Program-made: the position numbers and the translations under genes
Notes under the pieces: model-generated
What the model was told of the DNA's origin: nothing
The model's input: only the letters and a program-made list of their open reading frames with translations
Database searches by the model: none
Source: Rhizobium sp. CB3090
GTDB taxonomy: Bacteria; Pseudomonadota; Alphaproteobacteria; Rhizobiales; Rhizobiaceae
Assembly (NCBI RefSeq): GCF_029714285.1
Contig: NZ_CP121662.1
Coordinates: forward strand, 1,364,001-1,428,000
DNA length: 64,000 nucleotides
Direction: 5' to 3'
Part shown: positions 28,987-38,537 of the stretch, in pieces
Numbering within the stretch: the stretch's first letter is position 1
Layout of the letters: each line of letters begins with the position of its first letter

Positions 28987-29021
28987 TTTCGCAATGATTC
29001 TAAAAGAGATCGTGATCTGTT

Positions 29022-31826
29022 TTGACTGAGCAAACACCACCCGGCGGCGGGAAGCTCCCGCCAGGCATCGAGCCGATTTCCATCATGGAGGAAATGCAGC
29101 GGTCGTATCTCGATTACGCGATGAGCGTGATCGTCAGCCGCGCGCTTCCCGATGTTCGCGATGGTCTCAAGCCCGTCCATCGGCGCATTCTGTATGGCAT
29201 GTCGGAACTCGGGATCGACTGGAACAAGAAATATGTGAAATGCGCCCGCGTTACCGGTGACGTGATGGGTAAATACCATCCGCACGGCAACCTGGCGATT
29301 TACGACGCGCTAGCCCGCATGGCGCAGCCCTGGTCGCTTCGCCTGCCGCTGATCGACGGTCAGGGCAATTTCGGCTCCGTCGACGGCGATCCGCCGGCCG
29401 CCGAACGTTACACGGAATGCCGCCTGCAGAAGGTGGCGCATTCGCTGCTCGACGACCTCGACAAAGAAACCGTCGATTTCCGTGAGAACTATGACGGCAC
29501 TCTGAGCGAGCCTGTCGTAGTGCCGGCAAAGTTCCCGAACCTCTTGGTCAACGGCTCCGGCGGTATCGCGGTCGGCATGGCGACCAATATCCCGCCGCAT
29601 AACCTCTCCGAAGTGATCGACGGCTGCATCGCCCTAATAGACAATCCGGCGATCGAGCTGCCGGACATCATGCAGATCATCCCGGGTCCGGATTTTCCGA
29701 CTGGGGCCAAGATTCTCGGCCGTGCCGGCATTCGCTCGGCCTACGAGACCGGACGCGGCTCCATCGTCATGCGCGGCGTCGCGACGATCGAACCGATGCG
29801 TGGCGACCGCGAACAGATCATCATCACCGAAATCCCCTATCAGGTGAACAAGGCGACGATGATCGAGAAGATGGCCGAGCTCGTGCGCGAAAAGCGCATC
29901 GAAGGCATCTCCGACCTGCGCGACGAATCCGATCGTCAGGGCTATCGGGTGGTGATCGAGCTGAAGCGCGACGCCAATGCCGACGTCATCCTCAACCAGC
30001 TTTATCGCTATACGCCGCTGCAAACCTCTTTCGGCGCCAACGTCGTCGCGTTGAATGGCGGCAAGCCGGAGCAGTTGACCCTGCTCGACATGCTGAGGGC
30101 CTTCGTCTCCTTCCGCGAAGACGTGGTCAGCCGCCGCACCAAATATCTGCTGCGTAAGGCGCGCGAGCGCGCGCACGTCTTGGTCGGCCTCGCCATCGCC
30201 GTCGCCAATATCGACGAAGTCATCCGCGTCATCCGTCATGCACCCGATCCGCAATCGGCTCGTGAGGAGCTGATGACGCGCCGCTGGCCGGCCGCAGATG
30301 TCGAATCCCTTATCCGGCTAATCGATGACCCGCGTCACCGCATCAACGATGACGGCACCTACAATCTTTCCGAAGAGCAGGCGCGCGCCATTCTCGAACT
30401 GCGTCTTGCGCGTTTGACGGCGCTTGGTCGCGACGAAATCGGCGACGAACTCAACAAGATCGGTGCCGAGATCAAGGATTATCTCGATATCCTGTCGTCG
30501 CGCGTCCGCATCCAAACCATTGTAAAAGAAGAGCTTATCGCCGTTCGCGACGAGTTCGGCACACCGCGTCGCACTGAGATCGTCGATGGCGGCCTGGAGA
30601 TGGACGACGAGGATCTGATCGCCCGCGAGGATATGGTCGTCACCGTTTCCCATCTCGGCTATATCAAGCGCGTGCCGCTGACCACCTACCGCGCCCAGCG
30701 CCGTGGCGGCAAGGGTCGCTCCGGAATGACCACGCGCGACGAGGATTTCGTTACTCGGCTATTTGTTCTCAACACGCATACGCCGGTTCTGTTCTTCTCG
30801 TCGCACGGTATCGTCTACAAGGAGAAGGTCTGGCGCCTGCCGATCGGCACGCCGCAGTCGCGCGGCAAGGCGCTGATCAACATGCTGCCGCTGGAGCCCG
30901 GCGAGCGCATCACCACGATCATGCCGCTTCCGGAAGATGAAAGCACTTGGGACAATCTCGACGTCATGTTCTCGACGACGCGCGGCACCGTGCGTCGCAA
31001 CAAGCTGTCGGACTTCGTTCAGGTCAACCGCAACGGCAAGATTGCCATGAAGCTGGAAGAGGAGGGCGACGAAATCCTCTCCGTCGAGACCTGCACCGAA
31101 CATGACGACGTGCTTCTGACGACGGCGCTCGGCCAGTGCATCCGCTTCCCGGTTTCGGATGTTCGCGTCTTTGCCGGCCGCAATTCTATCGGCGTTCGCG
31201 GCATTACGCTGGCGTCGGGCGACAACATCATTTCGATGACAATCGTCAACCACGTCGACGCCGAGCCATGGGAGCGCGCCGCCTATCTCAAGCGCGCTGC
31301 CAGCGACCGCCGCTCGACTACGGGCGAGGATGAGGAAATCGCGCTGGTCGGTGAGGAAGTCACCGAAGGGGGACAGCTTAGCGATGAACGCTATGAAGAA
31401 CTGAAGGCGCTGGAGCAATTCGTGCTGACGGTCTCCGAAAAAGGCTTCGGCAAGCGCTCGTCTTCCTACGATTTCCGCATTTCCGGCCGTGGTGGTAAGG
31501 GTATCCGTGCCACCGACACGTCGAAGACCGGCGAGATCGGCGAGCTTGTGGCCGCCTTCCCGGTTGCGGAAGGCGATCAGCTCATGCTGGTGTCGGATGG
31601 AGGCCAATTGATCCGCGTTCCCGTCAACGGCATCCGCATTGCCAGCCGTGCGACCAAGGGCGTCACCATTTTCTCGACGGCCAAGGACGAGAAAGTCGTG
31701 TCGGTCGAACGTATCAGCGAGCCGGATGGCGAGGATGAAACGGGTGACAATGGTGTCGAGGACGATGTTCCGAACAGTGATGCGGAAGTCTCGAACGGCG
31801 ACGCCGAGGGTACAACCGAAGAATAA
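29022..31826 (+). CDS. gyrA: DNA gyrase subunit A
   Basis: 934 aa from a TTG start that gives the expected rhizobial N-terminus ([20 protein letters not shown]). The winged-helix/tower domains contain the catalytic Tyr130 ([11 protein letters not shown]. coli Tyr122). The C-terminal beta-pinwheel includes a GyrA box (QRRGGKG). The protein is longer than E. coli GyrA because of an insertion in the pinwheel (about 745-785) and a strongly acidic tail. In the quinolone-determining region the residue matching E. coli Ser83 is Leu91, while Asp87 is retained as Asp95. Introduces negative supercoils with GyrB, encoded elsewhere. Confidence 0.97.
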   Translation: MTEQTPPGGGKLPPGIEPISIMEEMQRSYLDYAMSVIVSRALPDVRDGLKPVHRRILYGMSELGIDWNKKYVKCARVTGDVMGKYHPHGNLAIYDALARMAQPWSLRLPLIDGQGNFGSVDGDPPAAERYTECRLQKVAHSLLDDLDKETVDFRENYDGTLSEPVVVPAKFPNLLVNGSGGIAVGMATNIPPHNLSEVIDGCIALIDNPAIELPDIMQIIPGPDFPTGAKILGRAGIRSAYETGRGSIVMRGVATIEPMRGDREQIIITEIPYQVNKATMIEKMAELVREKRIEGISDLRDESDRQGYRVVIELKRDANADVILNQLYRYTPLQTSFGANVVALNGGKPEQLTLLDMLRAFVSFREDVVSRRTKYLLRKARERAHVLVGLAIAVANIDEVIRVIRHAPDPQSAREELMTRRWPAADVESLIRLIDDPRHRINDDGTYNLSEEQARAILELRLARLTALGRDEIGDELNKIGAEIKDYLDILSSRVRIQTIVKEELIAVRDEFGTPRRTEIVDGGLEMDDEDLIAREDMVVTVSHLGYIKRVPLTTYRAQRRGGKGRSGMTTRDEDFVTRLFVLNTHTPVLFFSSHGIVYKEKVWRLPIGTPQSRGKALINMLPLEPGERITTIMPLPEDESTWDNLDVMFSTTRGTVRRNKLSDFVQVNRNGKIAMKLEEEGDEILSVETCTEHDDVLLTTALGQCIRFPVSDVRVFAGRNSIGVRGITLASGDNIISMTIVNHVDAEPWERAAYLKRAASDRRSTTGEDEEIALVGEEVTEGGQLSDERYEELKALEQFVLTVSEKGFGKRSSSYDFRISGRGGKGIRATDTSKTGEIGELVAAFPVAEGDQLMLVSDGGQLIRVPVNGIRIASRATKGVTIFSTAKDEKVVSVERISEPDGEDETGDNGVEDDVPNSDAEVSNGDAEGTTEE

Positions 31827-31857
31827 GGTTCGATGCACTCCGCATGTGGAATTGAGG

Positions 31858-31884
31858 ACCGGGCGGCTTGGCTGCCCGGTTTTT
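31858..31884 (+). terminator. Rho-independent terminator of gyrA
   Basis: ACCGGGCGGC pairs with GCTGCCCGGT around a TTG loop, followed by TTTT, 31 bp after the gyrA stop. Confidence 0.88.
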
Positions 31885-31925
31885 CGTTGATGCAGTGTTA
31901 TCGACCGGGAAGCTACTGCACAAAA

Positions 31926-31952
31926 AACCGGACGCTGGGGGAGCGTCCGGTT
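31926..31952 (-). terminator. Rho-independent terminator of the minus-strand microprotein cluster
   Basis: AACCGGACGCT and AGCGTCCGGTT form a perfect 11-bp stem with a 5-nt loop; on the minus strand the stem runs into TTTTTTG. It ends the transcript that would carry the small genes at 32016-32659. Confidence 0.85.
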
Positions 31953-32015
31953 CGAATTAACCCGAGCGATTGGAGGGCCGCGCCCGGGAGGGGAGATATC
32001 GGAATACGCTGCGGT

Positions 32016-32150
32016 TCAGAGCGCCCTATGGTGTTTATTCAGCTTCTTGCTCTCCTCGCTTTCACGGTGGAGTGCTGAGATGGTGGACGCGACGGACACA
32101 ACGAACATGCTGCTGATGATAAGCGTTAGCACCGTTAATATCGTGAACAT
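32016..32150 (-). CDS. Microprotein, 44 aa, single membrane span (unrecognised)
   Basis: A short ORF starting ATG at 32150 with GGAAGGGAG 5 bp upstream. The N-terminal half is one hydrophobic segment (MFTILTVLTLIISSMFVVSV), and the C-terminal half is polar and basic with LHRESEESKKLNKHHRAL. Predicted to be an inner-membrane peptide with a cytoplasmic or periplasmic tail. I do not recognise a family. The strong ribosome-binding site, the downstream terminator and the second small gene 40 bp upstream argue that it is real. Confidence 0.6.
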   Translation of the reverse strand: MFTILTVLTLIISSMFVVSVASTISALHRESEESKKLNKHHRAL

Positions 32151-32190
32151 GACCGCTCCCTTCCTCTCGTGGAACTAGCGTTCAGATCCC

Positions 32191-32349
32191 TTAATACTGG
32201 CTGGTGGTAATGAAGGGACGAGCCGAAGCAAAGGGACCGTAGATCTTCGACTGGTCAGGCTTTTGATCATAGAGAGCGATTGTTGCTGCAAGCATTCCCG
32301 AAATCATGGTCATCCAAACGACGTTAATAAGGGTGATCTTATCGGGCAT
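32191..32349 (-). CDS. Small membrane protein, 52 aa (unrecognised)
   Basis: Starts ATG at 32349 with GAAGGAAAC upstream (an upstream in-frame start would add 10 residues without a better site). A single span (about residues 6-26, LINVVWMTMISGMLAATIAL) is followed by a 25-residue tail rich in proline, tyrosine and polar residues. No family recognised. It is the middle gene of three small single-span ORFs on this strand between gyrA and coaD. Confidence 0.55.
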   Translation of the reverse strand: MPDKITLINVVWMTMISGMLAATIALYDQKPDQSKIYGPFASARPFITTSQY

Positions 32350-32443
32350 ACTCTGTTTCCTTCTTACCGCAATGAGCAAATCTAAGGTTCGGGCTTTTAA
32401 CGCAGCGGCTGGTGATTGGTTCCGCCTGATGTTGAGCCTCTGT

Positions 32444-32659
32444 TTACCAACGTCCGTCTGAAGCGACCTTGAATGCCTTGTTCATCTGGCGTTCAGATTC
32501 GCGATGCGTTTTACGCATGGCAATGGCGATTTCTTGAGCAGAATTGGTGCTGTCAGCCTGGGGCGCCCATTCTATTTCGTAGTTGTCCGCGAAAAGATGA
32601 ACGACATGTTCGACGATAAAAGAACCGATAATGGCGACTGCAATAATGAGAACCAACAT
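32444..32659 (-). CDS. Small membrane protein, 71 aa (unrecognised)
   Basis: From ATG 32659 (GGAAAG 8 bp upstream) the protein has one N-terminal span (MLVLIIAVAIIGSFIVEHVV), then a soluble tail with acidic and then basic helices ending SERQMNKAFKVASDGRW. The frame is open 42 codons further upstream, and that extension contains a near-copy of the C-terminal motif (SEQQMNAAFKPVSD), pointing to a partial duplication. No family recognised. First gene of the microprotein cluster. Confidence 0.5.
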   Translation of the reverse strand: MLVLIIAVAIIGSFIVEHVVHLFADNYEIEWAPQADSTNSAQEIAIAMRKTHRESERQMNKAFKVASDGRW

Positions 32660-32779
32660 GGCCTGATCTTTCCGGAGGCGGGTGAGCCGATGAAAGCGGC
32701 CCGTTTCGATGTTGATGTGAATAGAGCATTGTTGATCTGAAACAGGTTTGAACGCTGCATTCATCTGCTGTTCAGAGGC
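32457..32779. repeat. Degenerate direct repeat (copies 32457-32500 and 32736-32779)
   Basis: Two 44-bp segments 279 bp apart align along their length in the same orientation and the same reading frame on the minus strand. They share TCTGAA, TTGAA, TTCATCTG and GTTCAGA blocks. They encode SERQMNKAFKVASD and SEQQMNAAFKPVSD respectively. The upstream copy looks like the leftover 3' end of a paralogue of the 71-aa gene. Confidence 0.6.
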
Positions 32780-32855
32780 AGCCAACGGGTTGTAAATAAC
32801 TTGCGATGCCGGCCCATCCGTGACAAAAGGCGTCGAAACAACAGGCCGGTTTGGT

Positions 32856-33359
32856 ATGACGACAGCCTTTTATCCCGGATCCTTCGATCCGATGACCAAT
32901 GGACATCTGGATGTTCTCGTGCAGGCGCTGAACGTTGCCTCGAAGGTCATCGTCGCGATCGGCATCCATCCTGGCAAGAAACCGCTTTTCTCCTTTGAGG
33001 AGCGGGCGGAACTGATCACCCGGTCGCTTGCCGAGGCGCTGCCGCATAAAGTCGGCGATATCGCCGTCGTTGCCTTCGACAATCTGGTGGTCGATGCGGC
33101 ACGCAAGCATGGTGCGACCCTCCTGGTACGTGGCCTGCGTGATGGCACCGATCTCGACTATGAGATGCAGATGGCCGGCATGAACCGCCAGATGGCGCCT
33201 GATATTCAGACCCTGTTTCTGCCGGCCGGCACGGCATCGCGGCCTATAACCGCCACATTGGTGCGGCAGATCGCGTCCATGGGCGGCGATGTCAGCGCTT
33301 TCGTGCCTGCAGCGGTTCTTGAAGCCCTGACAGGCAAGTTAAAAGATACGGTCCAATAA
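32856..33359 (+). CDS. coaD: Phosphopantetheine adenylyltransferase
   Basis: Penultimate step of coenzyme A synthesis (4'-phosphopantetheine + ATP to dephospho-CoA). 167 aa. The nucleotidyltransferase signature [16 protein letters not shown] is at residues 5-20 and [21 protein letters not shown] follows near 92. ATG 32856 is chosen from homologue starts; an in-frame start 12 codons upstream is unlikely. It lies 37 bp before ppiA, same strand. Confidence 0.95.
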   Translation: MTTAFYPGSFDPMTNGHLDVLVQALNVASKVIVAIGIHPGKKPLFSFEERAELITRSLAEALPHKVGDIAVVAFDNLVVDAARKHGATLLVRGLRDGTDLDYEMQMAGMNRQMAPDIQTLFLPAGTASRPITATLVRQIASMGGDVSAFVPAAVLEALTGKLKDTVQ

Positions 33360-33396
33360 AAGACTGGCCGAAATTCATCTTCCGAATGGAGCACCC

Positions 33397-33969
33397 ATGA
33401 AACTCTTTCATCTCGCATTGGCAGGTTTTCTCAGCCTTGCCGCCTTCGCAGGCAGCGCCTTTACGGCCGCCGCCGATGATTTTCTGACGATCCAGCTCAA
33501 GGACGGCCCTGTCGTCGTTCAGTTGATGCCGGATGTTGCTCCGAAGCATGTCGCGCAGATCGAAGCGCTGGCAAAGAAGGGTGCATACGACAATGTCGCC
33601 TTCCATCGCGTGATCGACGGCTTCATGGCCCAGACCGGCGACGTGCAATACGGCAACATGGCAAAGGGCTACAATCCTCAGAAGGCCGGTACCGGCGGCT
33701 CCGATATGCCCAATCTTCCGGCCGAATTCTCCAAGGTTCCGTTCAAGCGCGGCACGGTCGGCATGGCGCGTGCTCAGGATCCGAATTCCGCCAACTCGCA
33801 GTTCTTCATCATGTTCGCCGACGGCGACTTCCTGAATGGTCAGTACACGGTCGTCGGCAAGGTCGTCTCCGGTATGGAGCTGGTCGACAAGATCAAGCGC
33901 GGCGAAGGCCAGAACGGCGAAGTCAGCAACCCCGACCGCATGGTCAAGGTCACGGTCGGCAAGAAGTAA
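33397..33969 (+). CDS. ppiA: Peptidyl-prolyl cis-trans isomerase, exported cyclophilin
   Basis: 190 aa with a Sec signal peptide (hydrophobic core, cleavage near AFTAAA about residue 26), then a cyclophilin domain: FHRVIDGFMAQTGDVQYG, RAQDPNSANSQFFIMFAD, GQYTVVGKVVSGM. Folds periplasmic proteins. GGAG precedes the ATG. It is followed 27 bp later by a cytoplasmic paralogue with which it shares long identical stretches, indicating tandem duplication with divergent targeting. Confidence 0.94.
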   Translation: MKLFHLALAGFLSLAAFAGSAFTAAADDFLTIQLKDGPVVVQLMPDVAPKHVAQIEALAKKGAYDNVAFHRVIDGFMAQTGDVQYGNMAKGYNPQKAGTGGSDMPNLPAEFSKVPFKRGTVGMARAQDPNSANSQFFIMFADGDFLNGQYTVVGKVVSGMELVDKIKRGEGQNGEVSNPDRMVKVTVGKK

Positions 33970-33996
33970 GATTCGAAAAAAGAAGAGGAAACGAAA

Positions 33997-34506
33997 ATGG
34001 CTGAGATCAAGGATCCCGAAAACACCCTCATCCTGGAAACCACCAAGGGTCAGGTCGTCATTCAGTTGCTGCCGCAGGTAGCGCCCGAGCATGTTGCTCG
34101 CATCAAGGAACTTGCCCGCGAGAAGGCCTATGACGGCGTCGTTTTCCATCGTGTCATCGACGGCTTCATGGCTCAGACCGGCGACGTTCAGTACGGCAAG
34201 CAGGGCAGCGAGAGCTTCAATTCCGGCCGCGCCGGCATGGGCGGTTCTTCCAAGCCGGACCTGAAGGCTGAATTTTCCGCAACGTCGCACATTCGCGGCA
34301 CCTGCTCGATGGCCCGCTCGCAGAACCCGAACTCGGCCAACTCGCAGTTCTTCATCTGCTTTGCCGATGCGCCGTGGCTGAACAAGCAGTACTCCGTTTG
34401 GGGTCAGGTTATCTCCGGCATGGAATTCGTCGATCAGATCAAGCGCGGCGAGCCGGTGCGTGATCCGGATTCGATCGTATCCGCACGGGTTGCCGCCGAC
34501 GTCTGA
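33997..34506 (+). CDS. ppiB: Peptidyl-prolyl cis-trans isomerase, cytoplasmic cyclophilin
   Basis: 169 aa without signal peptide. Cyclophilin core: VVFHRVIDGFMAQTGDVQYG near residue 48, ARSQNPNSANSQFFICFAD near 105, NKQYSVWGQVISGMEFVDQI. AAGAGGAAAC precedes the ATG. Paralogue of the exported cyclophilin upstream; a terminator-like hairpin separates it from queA. Confidence 0.94.
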   Translation: MAEIKDPENTLILETTKGQVVIQLLPQVAPEHVARIKELAREKAYDGVVFHRVIDGFMAQTGDVQYGKQGSESFNSGRAGMGGSSKPDLKAEFSATSHIRGTCSMARSQNPNSANSQFFICFADAPWLNKQYSVWGQVISGMEFVDQIKRGEPVRDPDSIVSARVAADV

Positions 34507-34521
34507 TCGTGATTATTCCTG

Positions 34522-34557
34522 AGCCCGCCTCTCGCGCTTTGGCGTTGGGGGCGGGTT
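34522..34557 (+). terminator. Hairpin between ppiB and queA
   Basis: CCCGCC and GGGCGGG flank a loop that itself can pair (CGC...GCG); TTTCGCTTT follows. A probable terminator of the cyclophilin transcript. Confidence 0.6.
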
Positions 34558-34579
34558 TCGCTTTGCTGAGATTGCCAGA

Positions 34580-35665
34580 ATGCGCGTTGACCTTTTCGAT
34601 TTCGACCTGCCGGATGAGCGCATTGCGCTGAGGCCCGCCGAGCCGCGCGACAGCGCGCGCCTGCTCGTCGTCGATCCGAATGGTGCCGAAGCGGCTTTGA
34701 GCGATCATCACATCCGCGATCTTCCGTCTTTCCTGCGTCCGGGCGACGCTGTCGTCTTCAATGACACCAAGGTCATCCCGGCTCAGTTGGAGGGTATCCG
34801 TCATCGCGATGGCGCGCACGGCCAGCAAGTGTCGGCGACGCTGCATATGCGCGCCGCGCCCAACCGCTGGAAAGCCTTTGCGAAGCCGGGCAAGCGTATC
34901 AAGATCGGCGATCGCATCCAATTCGGCCATGGCGAAAATGTCTGCATCCTTGGTGCTCTCGACGCTGTCGTGGAAGAGAAGGGCGAGGGTGGAGAGATCA
35001 CGCTGCGCTTCGACCTTTCCGGTCCGGCGCTGGACGAGGCGATCGCCACTGTCGGTCATATCCCGCTGCCGCCCTATATAGCTGCCAAGCGCCCCGAGGA
35101 TGAGCGCGACCGTGCCGACTACCAGACCATCTACGCCCGCGAGGAGGGTGCTGTCGCTGCCCCGACTGCGGGGCTGCATTTCACGCCGTCGCTGTTTGCC
35201 GCGCTGGATGCCATGGGCGTCGAGCGGCACTTCGTAACGCTGCATGTCGGCGCCGGCACCTTTCTGCCGGTCAAGGCCGACGACACCGAAGACCACAAGA
35301 TGCATTTCGAGATCGGCTATGTCGACGCGACGACCGCGGTGAAGCTGAACGCCGTGAAGGCACGGGGAGGCCGCATCATCTGCGTTGGCACGACCTCGCT
35401 GCGGTTGATCGAAAGTGCCGCCAGCGACGATGGGACGATCGAGCCCTGGTCGGGCGCGACCGATATCTTCATCACGCCCGGTTATCGCTTCAAGGCGGTC
35501 GATCTCTTGATGACCAATTTCCATCTGCCGCGTTCGACGCTGTTCATGCTGGTATCGGCCTTCGCCGGCCTTGATACCATGCGCGAGGCCTATGCCCATG
35601 CTATTGAGACAGGCTATCGCTTCTATTCCTATGGCGATGGCAGCCTGCTCTACCGGAAAGACTAA
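34580..35665 (+). CDS. queA: S-adenosylmethionine:tRNA ribosyltransferase-isomerase
   Basis: Converts preQ1-tRNA to epoxyqueuosine-tRNA using the ribosyl group of SAM. 361 aa. Visible signatures are [24 protein letters not shown] at the start, [15 protein letters not shown] near residue 59, [12 protein letters not shown] near 195, [13 protein letters not shown] and [20 protein letters not shown] near 310. It precedes tgt by 6 bp, an operon of consecutive queuosine enzymes. Confidence 0.96.
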   Translation: MRVDLFDFDLPDERIALRPAEPRDSARLLVVDPNGAEAALSDHHIRDLPSFLRPGDAVVFNDTKVIPAQLEGIRHRDGAHGQQVSATLHMRAAPNRWKAFAKPGKRIKIGDRIQFGHGENVCILGALDAVVEEKGEGGEITLRFDLSGPALDEAIATVGHIPLPPYIAAKRPEDERDRADYQTIYAREEGAVAAPTAGLHFTPSLFAALDAMGVERHFVTLHVGAGTFLPVKADDTEDHKMHFEIGYVDATTAVKLNAVKARGGRIICVGTTSLRLIESAASDDGTIEPWSGATDIFITPGYRFKAVDLLMTNFHLPRSTLFMLVSAFAGLDTMREAYAHAIETGYRFYSYGDGSLLYRKD

Positions 35666-35671
35666 GACGAG

Positions 35672-36802
35672 ATGAGCGAGAGCTTTCAATTCCAGTTGAA
35701 GAAGACCGATGGCGGTGCCCGTCTCGGCGAAGTCTCCATGCCGCGCGGCACGATCCGCACGCCGGCCTTCATGCCGGTCGGCACGGTCGGTACCGTCAAG
35801 GCGATGTATCTCGATCAGGTGCGCGAAACCGGCGCCGACATCATTCTCGGCAACACCTATCACCTGATGCTCCGCCCGACCGCAGAGCGCGTCGCCCGAC
35901 TCGGCGGTCTGCACGAGCTGATCCGCTGGCAACATCCGATCCTGACCGACTCTGGCGGCTTCCAGGTTATGTCGCTCTCAGGCCTGCGCAAGCTCGATGA
36001 GAAGGGCGTCACCTTCAAGTCGCATGTCGATGGTAGCACGCATCACATGTCGCCGGAGCGTTCGATCGAGATCCAGGGCTTGCTAGGCTCCGACATCCAG
36101 ATGCAGCTTGACGAATGCGTGGCGCTGCCGGCGACGCCCAAGGAAATCGAGCGCGCCATGGAAATGTCGCTGCGCTGGGCGGAACGCTGCAAGGTGGCTT
36201 TCGGCAATCAGCCCGGCAAAGCCATGTTCGGTATCGTGCAGGGCGGCGACGTTCCGGAATTGCGCGTCCGTTCCGCGCAGGCGCTGAGCGGCATGGACCT
36301 CAAGGGCTATGCGGTCGGAGGCCTTGCCGTCGGCGAGCCACAGGACGTTATGCTGCGCATGCTCGAGATCACCCTTCCTGAACTGCCGACCAATAAGCCA
36401 CGGTACCTGATGGGCGTCGGCACCCCGGACGATATTCTGAAATCCGTCGCCCGCGGCATCGACATGTTCGATTGCGTGATGCCGACCCGCTCGGGGCGCC
36501 ACGGCTTGGCGTTTACCCGCCGCGGCAAGGTCAATATCCGCAATGCCCGCCATGCCGAGGACATGCGCCCCCTCGACGACCAGTCGACTTGCCCTGCTTC
36601 GCGCGACTATTCCCGCGCCTATCTGCACCATCTCGTCCGTGCCAACGAGGCGCTCGGCGGCATGCTGCTCTCCTGGCACAATCTCGCCTACTACCAGGAA
36701 CTGATGCAGGGCATCCGTCAGGCGATCGCCGAAGGGCGCTTCGCCGATTTCATGGCTGAGACTCAGGAGAATTGGGCAAGGGGCGATCTGGAGGCGGCGT
36801 GA
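35672..36802 (+). CDS. tgt: tRNA-guanine transglycosylase, zinc-site variant
   Basis: Exchanges G34 for preQ1 in GUN-anticodon tRNAs. 376 aa. Catalytic residues are intact: Asp93 ([11 protein letters not shown]) and nucleophile Asp267 ([16 protein letters not shown]). The usual zinc ligands CxCxxC...H are changed to Ser305-x-Cys307-x-x-Ser310 ([14 protein letters not shown]), although His336 is kept (SWHNLAYY), so the structural zinc of bacterial Tgt may be absent or bound differently. Directly follows queA, supporting retained function. Confidence 0.95.
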   Translation: MSESFQFQLKKTDGGARLGEVSMPRGTIRTPAFMPVGTVGTVKAMYLDQVRETGADIILGNTYHLMLRPTAERVARLGGLHELIRWQHPILTDSGGFQVMSLSGLRKLDEKGVTFKSHVDGSTHHMSPERSIEIQGLLGSDIQMQLDECVALPATPKEIERAMEMSLRWAERCKVAFGNQPGKAMFGIVQGGDVPELRVRSAQALSGMDLKGYAVGGLAVGEPQDVMLRMLEITLPELPTNKPRYLMGVGTPDDILKSVARGIDMFDCVMPTRSGRHGLAFTRRGKVNIRNARHAEDMRPLDDQSTCPASRDYSRAYLHHLVRANEALGGMLLSWHNLAYYQELMQGIRQAIAEGRFADFMAETQENWARGDLEAA

Positions 36803-37186
36803 AAACCCGACTGATGCTCAGACTGGATCGCTGAGCGATTCGATTCCGATATCGAAACAACGACTCTCTTCTCATCACGGCTTCCTCCTGAGGCATTCAC
36901 AGAAACCGATTTCGGACCGGGCGACAGCCTCGCCAGTCGGCAATTTGCGGCGCCAACCGAAGCCGGCAAACGATTCGGACACGGTGCTCTCAAGCAAAGT
37001 GCCAATGTCCGGACGTGGTGCATACGAAACGAAGCCAACAAAGGGCAGACAGGGATCCTTCAGCCGCTGATAAGATCCATTTGTCATATTTTTTGTGCTT
37101 TACGTTTGAAATTCATTCGAAGGTCAGCTACAAAGCATCCCACTTTATCGATAAGGGCTCACTAATAAAATAGGAGGCACCTGCCG
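36803..37186. other. Intergenic region without a supported gene
   Basis: 384 bp between tgt and the SleB-type hydrolase. I see short inverted repeats just after tgt but no T-run terminator. A 70-codon ORF on the minus strand (36875-37087) lacks a ribosome-binding site and family resemblance, so I do not call it. The final part holds the promoter region and the TAGGAGG ribosome-binding site of the next gene. Confidence 0.5.
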
Positions 37187-37957
37187 TTGAGGGCGCAACG
37201 CGCATTGGGGACCTGTCTTTCCGGACTATTGTTTGTCGGATTGGCGGCCACGGGCTGCACGACGGTGGCGAAACCACCCTCGGCCAGCAAAAACTCTTCC
37301 AAGTCCATTCGGGCGACGAAGGTAACTTACAACTACACCGCAAAAGATCGCGACTGTTTGAAGCGAGCCATGTATTTCGAGTCGGAGCACTCGGACCATG
37401 ATGGATATTTGGCAGTGGGATCGGTCGTGATGAACAGGCTGACCTCCGGCGCCTACTCCTCGTCGATCTGCGGCGTCGTCGCGCAAAAAAGACAATTTGC
37501 GCCAGGAGTCATGACGAGGGTGGTTAGCGACCAGGCCGAACCCGAACTCGACCAAGCGGCATCGGAGGTTCTCAATGGAGAACGCCATCCGGGCGTCAAG
37601 GATGCGATGTTCTTCCACACCGAAGGTCTGAAGTTCCCATATAGCAATATGCACTACGTCGCCGTGGCCGGCGGAAACGCCTTTTATGAGAAACGTGGGC
37701 TGGACGGAGCACTTGAAACGCCGGCGCCGCTCCCGGCCTACGAAGTCGCGATGAACTACGTGCCTGTGAACACGGTCACAACAACGCCATTTCCGATTGT
37801 GTTGCCAGCTGCGAACCAGATTCCCATTCCAACGTTGGATCCGATGACGACTGCAAGCATCAGCACAGCGCCAACGTCTACTATAGCTGTTCCAGTACCC
37901 CGACCGGCGTTTGATGGAGCGGTTCAGTCCGTCAGTTCCATCAAGGCGGGCGGCTAA
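37187..37957 (+). CDS. Cell-wall hydrolase, SleB/CwlJ family, probable lipoprotein
   Basis: 256 aa from a TTG start, fixed by TAGGAGG 9 bp upstream. The N-terminus is a signal sequence ending in a lipobox-like AATGC (Cys near residue 24). The Hydrolase_2 domain (about 50-170) has CLKRAMYFESEHSDHDGYLAVGSVVMNRL and ends with MHYVAVAGGNAFYEKR; the glutamate in YFESE is the family's catalytic candidate. SleB relatives cleave peptidoglycan as lytic transglycosylases. The C-terminal 70 residues are proline- and threonine-rich, likely a flexible wall-spanning tail. Confidence 0.83.
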   Translation: MRAQRALGTCLSGLLFVGLAATGCTTVAKPPSASKNSSKSIRATKVTYNYTAKDRDCLKRAMYFESEHSDHDGYLAVGSVVMNRLTSGAYSSSICGVVAQKRQFAPGVMTRVVSDQAEPELDQAASEVLNGERHPGVKDAMFFHTEGLKFPYSNMHYVAVAGGNAFYEKRGLDGALETPAPLPAYEVAMNYVPVNTVTTTPFPIVLPAANQIPIPTLDPMTTASISTAPTSTIAVPVPRPAFDGAVQSVSSIKAGG

Positions 37958-37991
37958 AGACAGCATCCACAACGAAGCCAGGGGATTCCGA

Positions 37992-38417
37992 TTAAATTCC
38001 CTCGCTCGTCGTGTTCGGTAAGATCTGCACGCCATTGATCTTGTAGCTGCCATCCGGCTGACGCGTGATCTCGTAGATCGCCGTCCAGTCCTTGCCGTCA
38101 GTGCCGGTAATCAGTACTTCCTGATAGACGACAGCGCCGTTGTCGATGGTGCGGCTCTTGCCGAAGGCATAGTTACCGGGATGGTAGATTGGCTGATAGC
38201 TCCTCTTCACCATGGCGAAGAAGCTGTCCTTGTCGGGAAAGAGCGCCTTGATGCCCGGCGCAGCGAAGGAATAGGCCGAAGTCGCATCATCGTGCAGGAA
38301 GGCCTCGATCTGTTTCTGAATCAGCGTTTGTGCCGACTGCACCGGGTCCTCCGCTCGTGCAGCCGGCGCGAAGGCGAGGATGATGCAGAGGGCGGCCGCA
38401 AGAGATAAGGCGCGCAT
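37992..38417 (-). CDS. DUF4864 family exported protein
   Basis: 141 aa with a Sec signal peptide (cleavage near ARAE, residue 22). The rest resembles a small SnoaL/NTF2-like alpha+beta fold: helices with QSAQTLIQKQIEAFLHDDATSAYSFAAPGIKALFPDKDSF, then beta strands. This matches DUF4864, a family of unknown function in alphaproteobacteria. It converges on the wall hydrolase with a 34-bp gap. Confidence 0.8.
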   Translation of the reverse strand: MRALSLAAALCIILAFAPAARAEDPVQSAQTLIQKQIEAFLHDDATSAYSFAAPGIKALFPDKDSFFAMVKRSYQPIYHPGNYAFGKSRTIDNGAVVYQEVLITGTDGKDWTAIYEITRQPDGSYKINGVQILPNTTSEGI

Positions 38418-38537
38418 GGACGATCTCCGGCAATATCCGGAAGAGCATAGTGCGCTTTATGCCTCTGCAGAAGGGATGACTAAGGGCGCGCCGGCGTCAG
38501 CGCCCCATGGTCTGATGGTCGCCGAGGCAAAGCCCGA

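Noticed and set aside
36875..37087. 70-codon minus-strand ORF between tgt and the wall hydrolase
   Set aside because: No ribosome-binding site, no domain resemblance, and unbalanced composition; probably chance.
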